Shown piece after piece: positions 35,351-47,483 of a stretch of 64,000 bases of DNA. This DNA comes from Tretioscincus oriximinensis (Eukaryota > Chordata > Lepidosauria > Squamata > Gymnophthalmidae). The stretch is from contig JAJVDF010000160.1 in assembly GCA_022410635.1 (NCBI GenBank), positions 2,061,517 to 2,125,516 of the forward strand, given 5' to 3'. The notes under the pieces are model-generated. The model made no database searches, was not told where the DNA came from, and saw nothing but the letters and a program-made list of their open reading frames with translations. Position numbers and translations under genes: made by a program. Positions within the stretch are counted from its first letter, which is position 1. Each line of letters begins with the position of its first letter.

Positions 35351-37735
35351 ATCTGCCATAGTTTTAAAAATGAGCTTAAGAGCTTGCATAAGCTTAGACC
35401 AGATGCAGAACACTGGGCTAATATCTGGATCAGAATAGACAACATTGGATGCTTCAAAAAGTTCTCCTATTGATTTAAGGAGCCCTTAGAATGGCAGACA
35501 AACGGTATTAGGGAGCAACTTGTTCCAGTATTCCAGGCATTGAAGAAAGGCCCTGACCTGCTCTATTCTGGTCTGTTCTCCATAGATGGAGTTTACGAGG
35601 AAGGGAACCTTCCATTAGACCTCACCAGCAATGAGAACAGAAGCCCCCCTGATATGTTTATTGCTCCACTATACCAGCCAGGGTGGAATCACCCTTTACG
35701 GATCAAATAAATCTCCATTCTGCCTCAGAGGAAAGGTGGGGTATAAGTGCAAAAAACTAATGTGTTTATGGACTCTGTATCGGACTTAAAAGTGATTAGA
35801 TGGGTCAGTTCTGAAATCAATCATACCATTCAGTAAGGAATGAATTAATGGAAAGCAGGGAGGGGGGTCTGAGCTGCAATTCCCATTGTCTTTGCTAGAT
35901 TAGGCTGGAAGGACTTAGAGGGCCAACCAAATTTCCCTTCCCATCTCTAGTTCTTTAGCAACTTTCACTTCTCAACTCTGTACCAGGTAGAATCTTTATT
36001 TGCTGACAAGCAAAGTGGCATTTAGTGCCCCAAACCTTCCAAGGGCAGCCCCTAATACTAGGATGATGAGCACAAAAGAAATGTGTCTCTCAAAGGATGA
36101 CCATTCTGGATAATAAGCCTAGGTTGGGAGCTATGACTTCCCTGCTCCATCTATGCCTTAACCTGTAGCTGCACCTTGTCATTTTCCAGCTTCTCTCCAT
36201 ACAGCTTTACCAATCTCCTTCTCAAAGCAACACTTTTTACTATTCTGGTCTGCTTCAGCACACCAACCCCGGCTTTCAATATTCATTCCTGTGAACCTGT
36301 AGAATCACATTCTAATATCCATAGTGCCTTTCTGCTCCCTCCTTTATTCTTCTCTTTACCAATCTCAGCCATGATTTTCCTATTCTTCACTTTAACTTCT
36401 AACAGGAAAGTCTTTCCTTTCTAATGTTCTGTTTGATATAACATCTGCTTAATCATTCCCATCTCCTCTCTTCTTCCTGTCAAGCAGATCCTTCGTTCCT
36501 GGGCTTTCCATACTTTGCACTTTATTAGATGCATTTAAATATATAAATAATAAATGTAGCTTTGAATAAACGGACTCAAGCAAATGGATATGTTTGGAAT
36601 ATTTGCTATTTTTTAGAAGGTGGACAGGAGGGCTGGAATAATCCTGAAGCCCCTTCCCTAACCCCTGCACTTTAGTCCACCCTTATTTTTTCCACCTTAA
36701 GAAGGAGCCTCAGGTTACCATGAGATGGTGTGAGTCCATACCTAAGTTTGAACACCCCATTTCCTGCATCTATCAGGATGAAACATAGAATTACTGCCCA
36801 AGATCCATGGGCACATGGTTTATACCTATCAGATTCACCATCCTAGACCAAGTCTTCAACATTACTCAAATGTAATGATAACGTATTACAAGATGTTCTA
36901 GTGAACAATAGATATAAAAAGTCTAGTTTCATTGCAGTCCCATTCAGCATTACCTTATCTTGCATTCCCCAAACAACAAGAATTTTTCCAGAGCTTTAGA
37001 CACATTATCAACATCCCAGTATCAGTCGTGAAGAGGGAATACAGGATCCATGAGCAATGCAAGTGGGCATATCCAAAATTGGGAAGAGGCCAAAGATAAC
37101 AAGGCTATGGATAAGATATTCACAATATTGTGCTTTCCCCAATCCCACAAGGTTCATTCCAACAATAGAATGCTATTTTTAGCAATCACCAAATATAGCT
37201 GGAATCACAGCCAGGACAGGAAGAAGTCCCCGTAGACATCAGTTGTTATTTTGATACTCACAATAGCTGCATTTGCATGGCTGCTCATAGATTTTTCCCC
37301 TGGCTTCTGCAATGGTTTACCAGAGGTGAATCTTGCGATAAAAGAAATTCAAGGAGATTGTAGGTCACCTCTCTCATTCTTTCAGGAATGGGGAGGGAAG
37401 ATGAATGGGGCAGTTGCGTTTCTCACCTCTGACTCTCTCACCCTGTGCCTGAAGGACCTAGAAATATAACTATATGAATGCAGCCAATTTCCAAAATCAA
37501 TACATGATTTTCCAAACATGCTTCATAGCCTTGAGTACCAGAAACTTGCTTCTATGCAATGATTGTAGAATTTCGTTGGAAGCAGAATTTTGCAACTCAT
37601 AGTTGCTGTTCTGATACATACCTTTAATCCATCTTCAGTCCTAAAGAACTAGCCTAAAACAGAAAAAAAGATTTATGTGATTTCTCCCAGGTTTTTTCAG
37701 GACTGACGATGAATTTAAACTGCATGTTGGAAAAG
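35351..37735. other. Unassigned non-coding sequence
   Basis: No family recognised over 2.4 kb. The piece near 35700-35755 (GCCTCAGAGGAAAGGTGGGG followed by TATAAG) may be another decayed LINE tail. Confidence 0.4.
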
Positions 37736-38072
37736 CTGAAGGAGAAGGAAAAGGAAAAGGAAAAGGAGGAGGAGGAGGTGGAGAAGGAGGAGAAGCAGCA
37801 GCAGCAACAACAACAGGGTTCTTATACCCCACTTTTCTCACCTTTGAAAGGGACTCAAAGCTGCTTACAAGGGTATTTTTGCCCGAAAGCTGTGATGGTT
37901 CCCATGTATCTACTTGCAGTCAGTTGCAATTTCTTGCAATTCATGCTTTCAAATAGCTGGGTAGGCTAGAGCTACAGGCTAGTGGAAGGTGGTCACCCCT
38001 CCCCACGTCCCACACAGGGCTTTGAAACCCCATCTCCCAGCTGAGAGACGGATTCCTTAGCGACTGAAGAAG
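37736..38072 (-). mobile_element. tRNA-derived SINE, minus strand, with expanded tail
   Basis: Read on the minus strand it starts CAGTCGCTAAGG with the A-box partly lost, continues through GGGGTTTCAAAGCCC (B-box) and CACCTTCCACTAGCCTGTAG, and reaches GCAGCTTTGAGTCCCTTTCA and AGTGGGGTATAAGAACC. The 3' tail, seen on the plus strand at 37736-37817, has grown into a GAA/GGA/GCA/ACA purine-rich microsatellite. Relative to the 39.2 kb copy the body is nearly complete. Confidence 0.85.
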
Positions 38073-38489
38073 AAGCACATTTATATGCAGTCTTAAGCAA
38101 TGCACATGGAAACACTGATTTTGATTTCTCGTAACACTACCCTTGGATTAAATTCAGGACTGATGCCTCTCTCCCATTCTATCTCCTTATGCTTGGCATT
38201 ATTAACACCATCCAGTATTCCTTACTACCTAAAGGTCGTTGCCGTCCCAGTTCAGCTATTCTTCCCACCAAGCCCAATGCATGTTCATTGCTTTCCAGTG
38301 ATTTCAGCATCAGCACTGAGCTTGCCAATAGCTACTGTCATGTATCAAGTTGTGTAACACTTGTAAAATGCTGTGGACAAACCTCTAACAGCAACCTTTA
38401 AAAGGAAGAACGAAATGAAATGAAATGAAAGACAAATTATTTTTGCTAGTGACCTAAATCGCAGCTTCTCACCTGCATCTCTAGAGACA

Positions 38490-38660
38490 AAGGATTGACT
38501 CTGAAGTTAATTAACGTCTCAGACAATTGTACCGTTAGCTGAGATGTGCATCTTTTATTGACAGCTCTAGCCACATCTTCTGCAGTGACCGAATGCAATG
38601 CTTTGCTGGAGGGAGCTTGGCAAAGTGCATGTTTATGAGATGCCATTCTGTTTGTAACAC
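38490..38660. promoter_or_regulatory. Candidate conserved non-coding element
   Basis: Unique sequence next to the SINE cluster with AGTTAATTAACGTCTCAGAC, CAATTGTACCGTTAGCTGAG, TTTTATTGACAGCTC and GTGCATGTTTATGAGATG. The last two resemble HOX/TALE (TTTTATTGACAG) and OCT/forkhead-like words. Inference from motif content only. Confidence 0.25.
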
Positions 38661-38816
38661 AAGAAAATTAAAGCACTTTTAGTAGAGCCAGAATTGTATA
38701 CTCATCTTCCATGACTTTAAGACTCTGGTGTCACTTTTAAGCCTTCTTCAATCTCACAAAATGAATTCACATTTTTCTCTGTTTTAGTCTTGGGTTTGTG
38801 TGTGGGGAATGGATTA

Positions 38817-39051
38817 AGGCACAAATGGCCCAGTCGCTAAGGAAACCATCTCTCATCTGGGAGATGGGGTTTCGAAGCCCTGTGTCGGACATGGGGAGGG
38901 GTGAGCACCTTCCACTAGCCTGTAGCTCTAGCCAACCCAGCTATTCAAAAGCATGAATTGCAAGAAATATCCTTGTAAGCTGCTTTGAGTCCCTTTGAAA
39001 GGTGGGAAAATCAGGATATAAGAACCCAGTTCTTCTTCTTCATCATCATCC
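38817..39051 (+). mobile_element. tRNA-derived SINE with internal deletion
   Basis: A-box TGGCCCAGTCGCTAAGG (38826 onward) and B-box GGGGTTTCGAAGCCC (38866-38880) are well preserved. Compared with the next copy, about 80-90 bases of the body are missing between GAATTGCAAGAAAT and ATCCTTGTAAGC. The end reads GCTGCTTTGAGTCCCTTTGA, AATCAGGATATAAGAACC and a TTC/ATC-rich tail. Confidence 0.88.
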
Positions 39052-39169
39052 ACATTCTTCAGAACTAAGAAGATTTAAAAATGTGTACCCAGAGCCTAGG
39101 TAGAAGAAAGAGAAGTTGGAGGAGGAGAAAGATTTTGATGAAAATGATAAACTGTTTCAGATCTTGTTT

Positions 39170-39487
39170 AAAAAGCACGGATAGCTCAGTCGCTTAGGAA
39201 TTCGTCTCTCGCCTGGGAGATGGGGTTTCGAAGCCCTGTGTTGGAANTGGGGAGGGGTGAGCACCTTCCACTAGCCTGTAGCTCTAGCCAACCCAGCTAT
39301 TCGAAAGCATCAATTGCAAGAAATTGCAACTGACTGCAAGTAGATATATGGGAACCACCATAGCCTGGTGGGGAAGATAGAATGTGAGCCTTTGGGCAAA
39401 AATATATCCTTGTAAGCCGCTTTGAGTCCCTTTGAAAGGTGAGAAAAGCGGGGTATAAGAACCGAGTTCTTCTTCTTCTTCTTCTAC
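39170..39487 (+). mobile_element. tRNA-derived SINE, best-preserved copy
   Basis: A-box TAGCTCAGTCGC (39182-39193) and B-box GGTTTCGAAGCC (39224-39235) form a tRNA-type pol III promoter. The body includes GCACCTTCCACTAGCCTGTA, GCTATTCGAAAGCATCAATT and AGATAGAATGTGAGCCTTTG. The 3' end has CCGCTTT (39417-39423) and AAAGCGG (39445-39451), which can pair as a stem, followed by TATAAGAACCGAG and a (TTC)n tail to 39486. The stem-loop and non-A tail resemble CR1/L2 LINE ends, suggesting the family used such a LINE's reverse transcriptase. One n is at 39247. Confidence 0.92.
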
Positions 39488-40621
39488 TAGGATTTAATAT
39501 AAATGAAGGGAGGAAGTGGGGAGAGACATTTTGAATAAATCAACTTCAAGTCAATATAAGCCAGTCAATGATTACAGGGCTAAAATTATTGTGGGCAGAA
39601 CCAAAAACATAGCTCAAGGACTCCTCTTCTTGGCATAGCTCACCATAGTCTGCACCAGCATTCAAGGATATTATCAGAATAAGGCCATGGGCACTTTTGA
39701 TAGATATGAAGTGATTTGATACCTTAAAATATCATGTAATTTCCACACTATTAAGTGTTTGAGGGACACCAAGATAGATAATTGTCTAGATATGACCTGG
39801 CAATGATAAGCCAACTCAAGCCTTCAGATGGAATCTTGTGATGGAGCAGACACAACATAAGAAGCCTCCTCATCATGTACACTATACTCGTTTTAACTGA
39901 ATAAGCACCCTTAACACATTCTAGGGATACTGGAAAGCAATAGAAAGGAGATACAGGGATGGATGCCTGTGAATGCAATTCAGCTGCCTCTACTATTCCT
40001 CTTAATTTCTCTTCCCTACTGTAGCTGCTTCACTGAGCTAGACAGCACATGTGGAGTTATATAGCTTACCTATAAATAGCTTGGCTGATGAATGGACACC
40101 ATAATACAATCATGAATCCAGTAGCTCCCCTTCTCTCTGCATGTTTTGCCACCTGTTCTGTCCCAGCTGGAATAGAGGGAGAAAAGGCAATTTGTTTGCC
40201 TGCTAACCAGCCAAAGCCATCCATCTAGCACTGTAAACTTCCCCAGCAAAGTTAAATTGCAGAGCAACAAGCAGCCCTTTCCCTTCCCCCAATTCTCTAG
40301 CCATCATGTCATCATGCAACATTAAGGAAAGGGAAAGCTATAGTTCAGTGGAAAAAAGACGGGGTTTACATGGGGAAAGAATGAGATCATAACTAACCTT
40401 AGCTGGGGGATCTGTGAAATAAATCTCTCCGATACATAGGAGGTTGGCACTGAGCAGTATTTTGAAAAGAACTGACCTTTAGACTTCAATATTAGGCTGT
40501 TTACACACACACATATACACACATCCCAGAACAGAGTAGGAGGTTCCATACTGGAATATGGAGCCCAATAGTACCATCTGCCTTTTGAGCCAGGACATAG
40601 CCTCCAAAAGTTCCTTTCTAT
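39488..40621. other. Unassigned non-coding sequence
   Basis: A short CA-rich run at 40503-40523 is the only low-complexity piece. No coding or repeat family recognised. Confidence 0.4.
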
Positions 40622-40928
40622 TTTGAAAAATCTAGCAAGGGTGTCTTATAACACTTTAGAGACTAACAAGAAAAAGGTAGACAGCCTGAGGTTTCATAGA
40701 CAAGTTGATTCTTTCAGATGCTTTGGAACATTGGCTAAGGTTTATATAAAGCAAATTGAGTGCTGGAAATCATTATTACTGTTGTTGTTATTTCCAGCAC
40801 CCAGTTTGCTTTAATCTATCCATAAGCAGTTGTTCCCTCATCCCTGAAGAAGTAAACCTGTCTATGAAAGCTCATGCCACTTACCTTTTTCTTGTTATTT
40901 TCTCAAGACCTCCTTGCTAGGCTTCCTC
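40622..40928. mobile_element. Foldback (two-armed inverted repeat) element
   Basis: The left arm has CTAGCAAGGGTGTCTT (40632 onward), CACTTTAGAGACTAACAAG, AAAAAGGTAGACAGC and CATAGACAAGTTGATTCTTT. The right arm is its reverse complement in the same order (GAAGAAGTAAACCTGTCTA, CATGCCACTTACCTTTTTC, TTGTTA, CCTCCTTGCTAG). A second hairpin sits in the middle (AAGCAAATTGAGTGCTGGAA and TTCCAGCACCCAGTTTGCTT). No coding capacity. This is the most complete of four copies in the window and resembles a very abundant sauropsid foldback repeat. Confidence 0.8.
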
Positions 40929-41254
40929 ACTATGTCTGGTATCACTTCCTATTAAAAAAGAGTTAATTGATAAGGCCTATAGATCACTTCACTTTGGCAC
41001 CTAGTCCACTCCCTTGCTGTGTCCAGAGGGGCAGGTCTTCCTTTATTCTGGGCAGAAGGAACTCTAAAATATAATATGAACATCTGAAGAAGGACATGTG
41101 TTAAGTAAGCTATGAGCAAAACAAAAACAAAAACACAGAGTGCAGGTCTCAAAACACCAATTCTCAGCACAAACACAGAAATTTTGAAGTCCCAAACTAT
41201 TCTTTCTTCATTTTTCATTTTCCTGGATGAATTCCAAATTAATTAAAATATTGA
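40929..41254. other. Unassigned non-coding sequence
   Basis: No recognised structure. The 88-codon minus frame at 41218-40952 has no motif. Confidence 0.35.
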
Positions 41255-41420
41255 CTTATTTTATTTAGGTAATTTCTACACTGCGGCCTTCAGTGCCATT
41301 ACTTTCAAGGTAGCTAACAATCATGTTAAAAATGGAAAAAGCCAATATAATCACAGATAAGCAATAAACACAGCAAACAATCAAAGCATAAAATCATAGT
41401 AGCTGAGAAAACCAAGTACC
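41255..41420 (-). repeat. Inverted LINE 3' end
   Basis: ATTTTATTTAGGTAATTTCT, CTTTCAAGGTAGCTAACAAT and a following A-rich series (ATAAGCAATAAACACAGC, AACAATCAAAGCATAAAATC) give the antisense layout of a CR1/L2-type tail like that at 28060. Confidence 0.45.
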
Positions 41421-43734
41421 TGGAGGCTTAAAAAAGAGAAAGTTGGAAAAAGGCAGTGCTGAAAAGGCAGTAGCGTGTGTGCAAATTACACATACAATAA
41501 CACCTCCTTCCTGGTAGGGAGAGTAGAGACATCTGGAAAAGGGTTCACAAAGATTACCCTTTTTGGCACCATATTGAAAATACGATTATGTAATAGCATT
41601 TTAAAATTGTAGGACATATTTCAAGGAATGTTGCCTGCAAAAACCAGGCTGGTATCGTGCATCATTACCTGCAGAAGAGGTTTCACTGAGCATTTGGAGC
41701 TATAGCCTTAAGCAACTGCCTCTGTGACGTTACAGGTGTGATGAATAGCAACCATTTCCACACACTTGTGTTGACTTCCCTACTTCAGCTCACTTCAAAA
41801 TCTTGTCATTTAGCTGCTTCTCCCAAAGGCTTACAGACAAGGGAAACAACAGTAAAGGTCAAGATAAAGAAACAGAAATCTATTCTGTTATCTTTACATA
41901 TTTCCCTCTTCTTTTCCTTGGTGCACTGAAGAGATAGACAGGACTAGACCTATGTAGATGAAAGAAGCCCCAGACTCCTCTGCATGCCTGAAATTGAGAG
42001 TGAGACTCAGCATTAGTGCAGCATTTGACAAGATCAAATAAACTTGCTTCAGTCAGCAAAATCAGATGGAGTTACTAAATACACATGCTGTCTCTCACCG
42101 TGCAGATCCAAGCACGAGCAAGATTGAGGGAATCAACCCAAGATCAAGGGTCTGCTGCTTTCANGTGAGGAATGAAACATCTTAGCCTCCAAAGCTCCTG
42201 GCCAGAACTATTTTAGCTGGTTTCCCAATAGCAATACACTTCTGGCATCATTTTAGCAAGACCAGCAACATAGTATTATGCTCCGCCATCTAGACGACCA
42301 GGTCAGGCACATACTATCATCCACATGTGAGCACTGGACCTGTTTACTGCTGGAGAAAAATTCAGAGACTGCGTCTGCCCATTGGCCTGTATTAGTTGCC
42401 CTCAAGGGATGTGGTGTCTGTATTATTGTGTGACAGAGATCTTCAATAGAGTGTCTTGTCTGTTTGAAAGTGTACTGGGTTAGCTTTGATGCAGGAATGG
42501 CTTATAAGAAATCTCTGACATGTTCCTCTGCCTATGAACCAGCCCAGCACTGCTATATGGATGATAGCAAACATCGGGGCCAGGTTATTAGATTCATGGG
42601 GGTCCCTGAAAACAGCACCAAGTGAACTGATTCTGGGAATAGGGCTAGGAAAGCTCTGGCTGGCAACTTCAGTGGATGGGAACTTCCATTTACATCCTCT
42701 GAAGTTGGGCTGGGCTTAATAACGACCCCTAATGTGAATTACCATTGGTGCGATCAGCAGCCATCTTTAACCATTCACAATGAATCTTCAGTTTTGTGAT
42801 TCAGGTTTCTGTTTCTATTATATCTCATTTTATTTATCTTTCTAAATCTATCTTCTTCATATATCCCCACTGTTCTCCTTTGTTTTTTCCGCATTGAAAA
42901 AAAGGTTCTCCTCCTCCCTTCAGAAAACAAATGTATGGTATATTAGGATCAGTTCCTTTTCTCCCATCCATTCCTAATAATAACTGGCATAGAAAACTGC
43001 ATAGAGCAGATATTTCCAGGCACTTCCTCCCTGAACACAGTTATAATTACAAACAGTAACATGTGCTACCCTCCCCACCAGCACAAACAATAACTGAGTA
43101 TTGCCTACCCCAGCAATTTGAAACAAACCGTATTGAAACAGGGCAGCATCCATGTCCCTGAAGATACCTAGAGTAATATAGCAGCTGCTATCCCTGAAGC
43201 AGCCATATAATAACAGAGCAATGCCTTTTCTTACTCCTGCGTGCTAGAATAAACCCCATAATTGCAAGGCAATGTCTGCCCGCTTTGGCAGTCTTAAAGG
43301 ACATCTTTCAATAACATACTGGAGTTAGTGTGTGACACGGCATTCACAAGCAAATCTTAACATTNCAAAATGCCAGAGCAGGTGCCTGGGGCTTCATAAT
43401 GGCCTCTTTTCCTTCCTGGACAAGACAGTGGGTTTGGGTATCTACAAGGCAGATGCACCTATGTCAATTCACTAAATTGGTCCTTGACGTATTCAGCACA
43501 TTTCTCTTGCCTTAAGACAGATTCTTTATATATTTCATAGCAAAAAAATGCTTTCATGCTCAAAGTAGTTAAGTGAAAATGAAATAGTCTGAAAGCAATC
43601 CAGATTGGGATGAAAGAATTCTTGGGCTCTGCCATGGGTGCTACAAATTTGGAGGTGAGACTTCTGCTCCAGGGTGAAAAGATGATCGAAACTGGGATTT
43701 TATGTGTGTTTTATGTGTGGCAATTTATTGCTTT
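41421..43734. other. Unassigned non-coding sequence
   Basis: Ambiguous bases at 42164 and 43365. No family or exon recognised. Confidence 0.4.
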
Positions 43735-44185
43735 TGTTCAATTCTTAAGTCCTGTTTGACTCTTCATGATCCCATAGAACCATAGCACACCAGGCTCTTC
43801 CATTTCTATTGTCTCTTGAATTTTGCCCAAGCTCTTTTGTCACATTATCTACCATTTAATCTTTCCCGACATAATTTCTCTCCCAAGCACTATGAGGCCA
43901 AAATGTTTCAGCTTTAATATTTGTTCTTTCAGGGAATAGTCAAGGTTGATTTCCTTTAGTATTGATTAATTGTCTTGTAGTCCAAAGAATTCTCAAAACT
44001 CTTCTCCAATTAAAAACATCAATTCTTCAACACTCAGCCTTTCTTATGATCTCTCATAGTCACACATTAACAATGAGAAAACCGTACCTTTGCCTATATA
44101 GATCTTAGTAAGGTGATGTCTCTGTTATGTAATATGGCTTTTAATTTCATGACCACAGTCACCATCTGCAGCAGCAGTCTTTAGG
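43735..44185 (-). pseudogene. RTE-BovB LINE, RT C-terminal part, minus strand
   Basis: The plus strand reads CCTGTTTGACTCTTCATGAT, CCATAGCACACCAGGCTCTT, GGTTGATTTCCTTTAGTATT, TTGTAGTCCAAAGAATTCTC and CCATGACCACAGTCACCATC. Together these are the antisense of the BovB ORF2 end and beginning of its 3' region, as seen in ruminants and squamates. The last segment is the antisense of the region around GDCSHEIK. RTE elements encode one endonuclease-RT protein. Here only about 450 diverged bases of the C-terminal end remain, with many changes. Recognition is by sequence memory of the family and by comparison with the plus-strand copy at 55.6 kb. Confidence 0.82.
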
Positions 44186-45055
44186 ACTAAATAAATAAAA
44201 TCTGGTACTGATCTCTTTTCTTCCCCACCATTTGCCAGAAACTGGGGGGACCAGATGCAACTTCATTTTAAAAAAATATTGAGGTTCACATCTGGTTCTC
44301 CTTTTTTACTCTTTTTTTGTCCTGTGCCCTTTTAAAAGCAATAGCTCCAAATCATGATGCAAAAACATTTTCATTCTCTTTAGAAGCTATTCAAAGTGTA
44401 CTCTTCCTTCTGTCAACCCTACTCAACTCTTGGTGTGAAAAATCCTTATCTGCTAAGCATAGACTGGTGTTTTGAATGGTATCTGTTTCAGCATTGCAAT
44501 CTGCAAGAACCCTGTAAAAATCTGGGTGACAGTACTAACTTGATTAGAAACATATGTGTTTCAGCACTGCTATCTGTAATATGTACTTGTTGATCTGGGT
44601 AGGGTTATATGGCCAAATGTTATATGGCATCTGTGTGTTCAGCATTATAGCCCATGAAAAATCCATGCCTGGGTGTGGTACGAATTGCTGAGTCACCTTG
44701 TATTGTGTTTTTGTAAGTGTTTCTTCACAGAGGAGCAGAAAGAGAGAACTGGATAAATGTATCTTGTTTGCTCTCTGCCGCTTTTTGCAGGCACCACTCT
44801 ACTCCAGCCCCAATGCTTTGCAGTTGGCAATTTGCTCTCCTTGAATGAAGAGGCGGAAAGATGTAGGATTTAGAAAATGTTATTGTTTTATATCCCAGTA
44901 ACCCTATCCTATTAGTAAAGTAAGTCTGAAGTTAACAAACTTGTGGACTGAAATATTTGGAAACCAGACTGCAACCATTCTCTGCCATTTAGTGTCACAA
45001 GCATATCTTTATCACAACACCTTGGCTAGCATCTCTGGGGTGCAAGTTTTACTCA
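44186..45055. other. Unassigned non-coding sequence
   Basis: No recognised element. TCA at 45053-45055 is the left target-site copy of the next transposon. Confidence 0.4.
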
Positions 45056-46042
45056 GGCTGCATTCACACTGCTATTTTATGCCTCAGTTGTAACGACATT
45101 ATGAAGGTTGAGTCACACGTGTTAAGCATGTATCAGCAATACTTCCGCAATGAACGCCATTTATTCCACAATAAACTATTGCTGGGATAATCAGGAATAA
45201 TTGCAGAGAATGTCCGAAATCTCACAGCCAACCTTCGTCATCTCATAGCCAATCCCTTTCATCTCCCATTTGAACAAAAATAGTGCAAGAGACAGGAGTG
45301 GAGAGATGACAGGAGGAAGCACTGCCTCCTTGCTTTGGTGGGGAAATCTGCCTGCCTTTTCACCCAGCCAGCCTTCCGTCTGCTTTTGGAGGGTTCCTGT
45401 CTGAAGATCGGGTCTGAGAAAGGAAGGGGAACATGGACAGACGTCCTGTCAACCTCCCCACTTCCTCCCCAGCAGCCCCCCAAAGCAGGAAACCTCCAAA
45501 AGCACACGGAGGGCTGGCTGGCTCCATCCATATGGAGCCTAGGCTGGACAGGAAAAAGCAAACGGCTGCGTTCTGCCTAGGCGCCGTATGGATGGGGCCA
45601 GCAGACCTCCATGTGCTTTTGGAGGTTTCCTGCTTTAGGGGGCTGCTGAGGAGAAAGTAGGGAGGTTGACAGGATGTCTGTCCATGTTCCCCTTCCTTTC
45701 TAAGACCCGATCTCCAGGCAGGAATCCTCCCAAAGAAGATGGAGGGCTGACTGGACAGGAAAAGGCTTCTCGTAACACACAGCTGGCTCTGCCGCATTGC
45801 TTCAGCTGTGCCCTCCTTCCAGCCAGCCCTCCAACCGACTCTGTTGGGCTGGCTTGAAGGAGGGTACAGTCGAAGCAATGTAGCAGAGCCGGCTGTGTGT
45901 CACGAGAATTCAAGTATACGTGTGAACAGGACACGCCATTGTATATTCCAGAATATAGCTTCGTGGTGTGAACGGACATGCCTCTGCTATATTCTGGAAT
46001 TTAATTTTATTCCAGTTTTTAGTTCGTTGTGTGAACGTAGCC
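45056..46042. mobile_element. 987 bp hairpin-rich DNA transposon, copy 1
   Basis: Begins GGCTGCATTCACAC and ends GTGTGAACGTAGCC, terminal inverted repeats matching at 12 of 14. TCA lies at both flanks (45053-45055 and 46043-46045). The outer 270 bases match the 58.5 kb copy. The interior is GC-rich and built of two nested hairpins: arms of roughly 180-190 bp (about 45360-45545 with 45575-45762), and arms of 62 bp (45768-45829 with 45846-45907). Open frames of up to 172 codons here are mirror images caused by the palindromes, not genes. No transposase. Termini starting GGCTG and a 3 bp target duplication resemble the element at 26.8 kb, so PIF/Harbinger affinity is plausible but unproven. Confidence 0.75.
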
Positions 46043-46045
46043 TCA

Positions 46046-47483
46046 AGCATTTGAATGTTCTGGCATTATACCCATAACCCTTTCTGGGATGATGGTTGTG
46101 CCCCTTTCCTACTTTAACTTGTGTTGATTGCACTTCAATTTCACATTTAAGTCAAGGCAATTCTCTTGCAGGTTAGTAAACTCAATGCAAATCATTAAAA
46201 TATTCAGGCAGGCTGGCCAACTCAATGTAAATTAGTGATGGGTTTTATAATAGTTCCCCTAACCCTTAGATGTCAACTGCTTCATTTACATAGTTTCCAT
46301 TTAGAAGCTATTTTCCTAGGATGGAACATCTGTATAAATTATGTCTCGTTTTCTGTATTCTGCTGCTTGAAAAATGAATTAGTGGCTGGTGGAGGGAATG
46401 TTATACCTCACTGTCACTGTTAGATCATTTTCTAGTATAGTTTGGATTGACTTTACTGCCTGTCAGAGGGGAAAGGGACCAATAAAATTTTCCCAATTTG
46501 ACATTACCTTTTTTCTCCTACTTGGTTTTAATAATAGTTTCACATAACAAATAGGCTTAGCTGTTCTTATTTATGTTTTGTAAACGACTTCAAAATTATA
46601 TTTTTAATGGGAAATTGTATTGAAATATTTTGAAATAATGATAACCATAGATTACCTTTAAGAAACCAGAACAACTCCTGAATACTTTAGGGGGGGGGGT
46701 GTTCCACTCTCCAGCTGGTCCTCTTGTTGAAGCTTTAACCTTCCTGTGAATAAGGAGCCTGGGAGTGAGGAGGAATGGCAGGGTTACACTCCCTATTATT
46801 CACTCCTGCTGCAAAGAACTGTAGATACTTCTTGGATTACTAAGGAGTTCAGAGTGATGAAATGGGTGTGGCAATGCCAATAGCACAGATTGTATAGGAC
46901 TCCAAGGCAGTTTCTCCAAACAAAGGTTAGAGGGTATTATCATGGAGCTTGTGTGGCAGTTTGGGAAGCAAATGAGGGTTTTTTTTTACCATTTATTATG
47001 CACTGAAGCACTGTTCTATGTACTGGTAATTAGGGATTTGACTAGGGCCAGAGGTCCTGACCAGTCAAATCCCTGCACGGTAAGGCAATGCAGAGAGCTT
47101 GCACACCATCTGTAAAGAAAGCCATCGAGCAAGATACAAAGAATAAATAACAGTTTCTCGTCTTTGAACTCCATGGATTTTCACATGGATACCTTTCCCT
47201 TTTAGCCTGCTTCTCCACCCTTCAATTTCAGATACTATTGCTTTCTTCCAAACTTCCAGGAGATGCAAGCATCCATTCCCAGCATCAGGCCAGTTGTTAC
47301 TTTGTGCCCCTTTAGCCTTGATTTGCCCACTGTTGATGGAGCCAGAATGTTTTGCTCTGTGGGCTGCATCAGGTTCCCAGATTGGCTTAGCAAGCCCTGC
47401 TTTTGCTTCATAAACGGCACCAATTATCCAGATTGTTAAGTTTCAAATACAAATAAGTAACTGTTCCAATCTGACTCAGAATC
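46046..47483. other. Unassigned non-coding sequence
   Basis: A 10-base G run lies at 46690-46699. No repeat family or exon recognised. Confidence 0.4.

Noticed and set aside
45360..45979. Overlapping frames of 172, 114 and 100 codons
   Set aside because: They lie on both strands of a long inverted repeat inside a DNA transposon, so each is a mirror of another. No protein motif.
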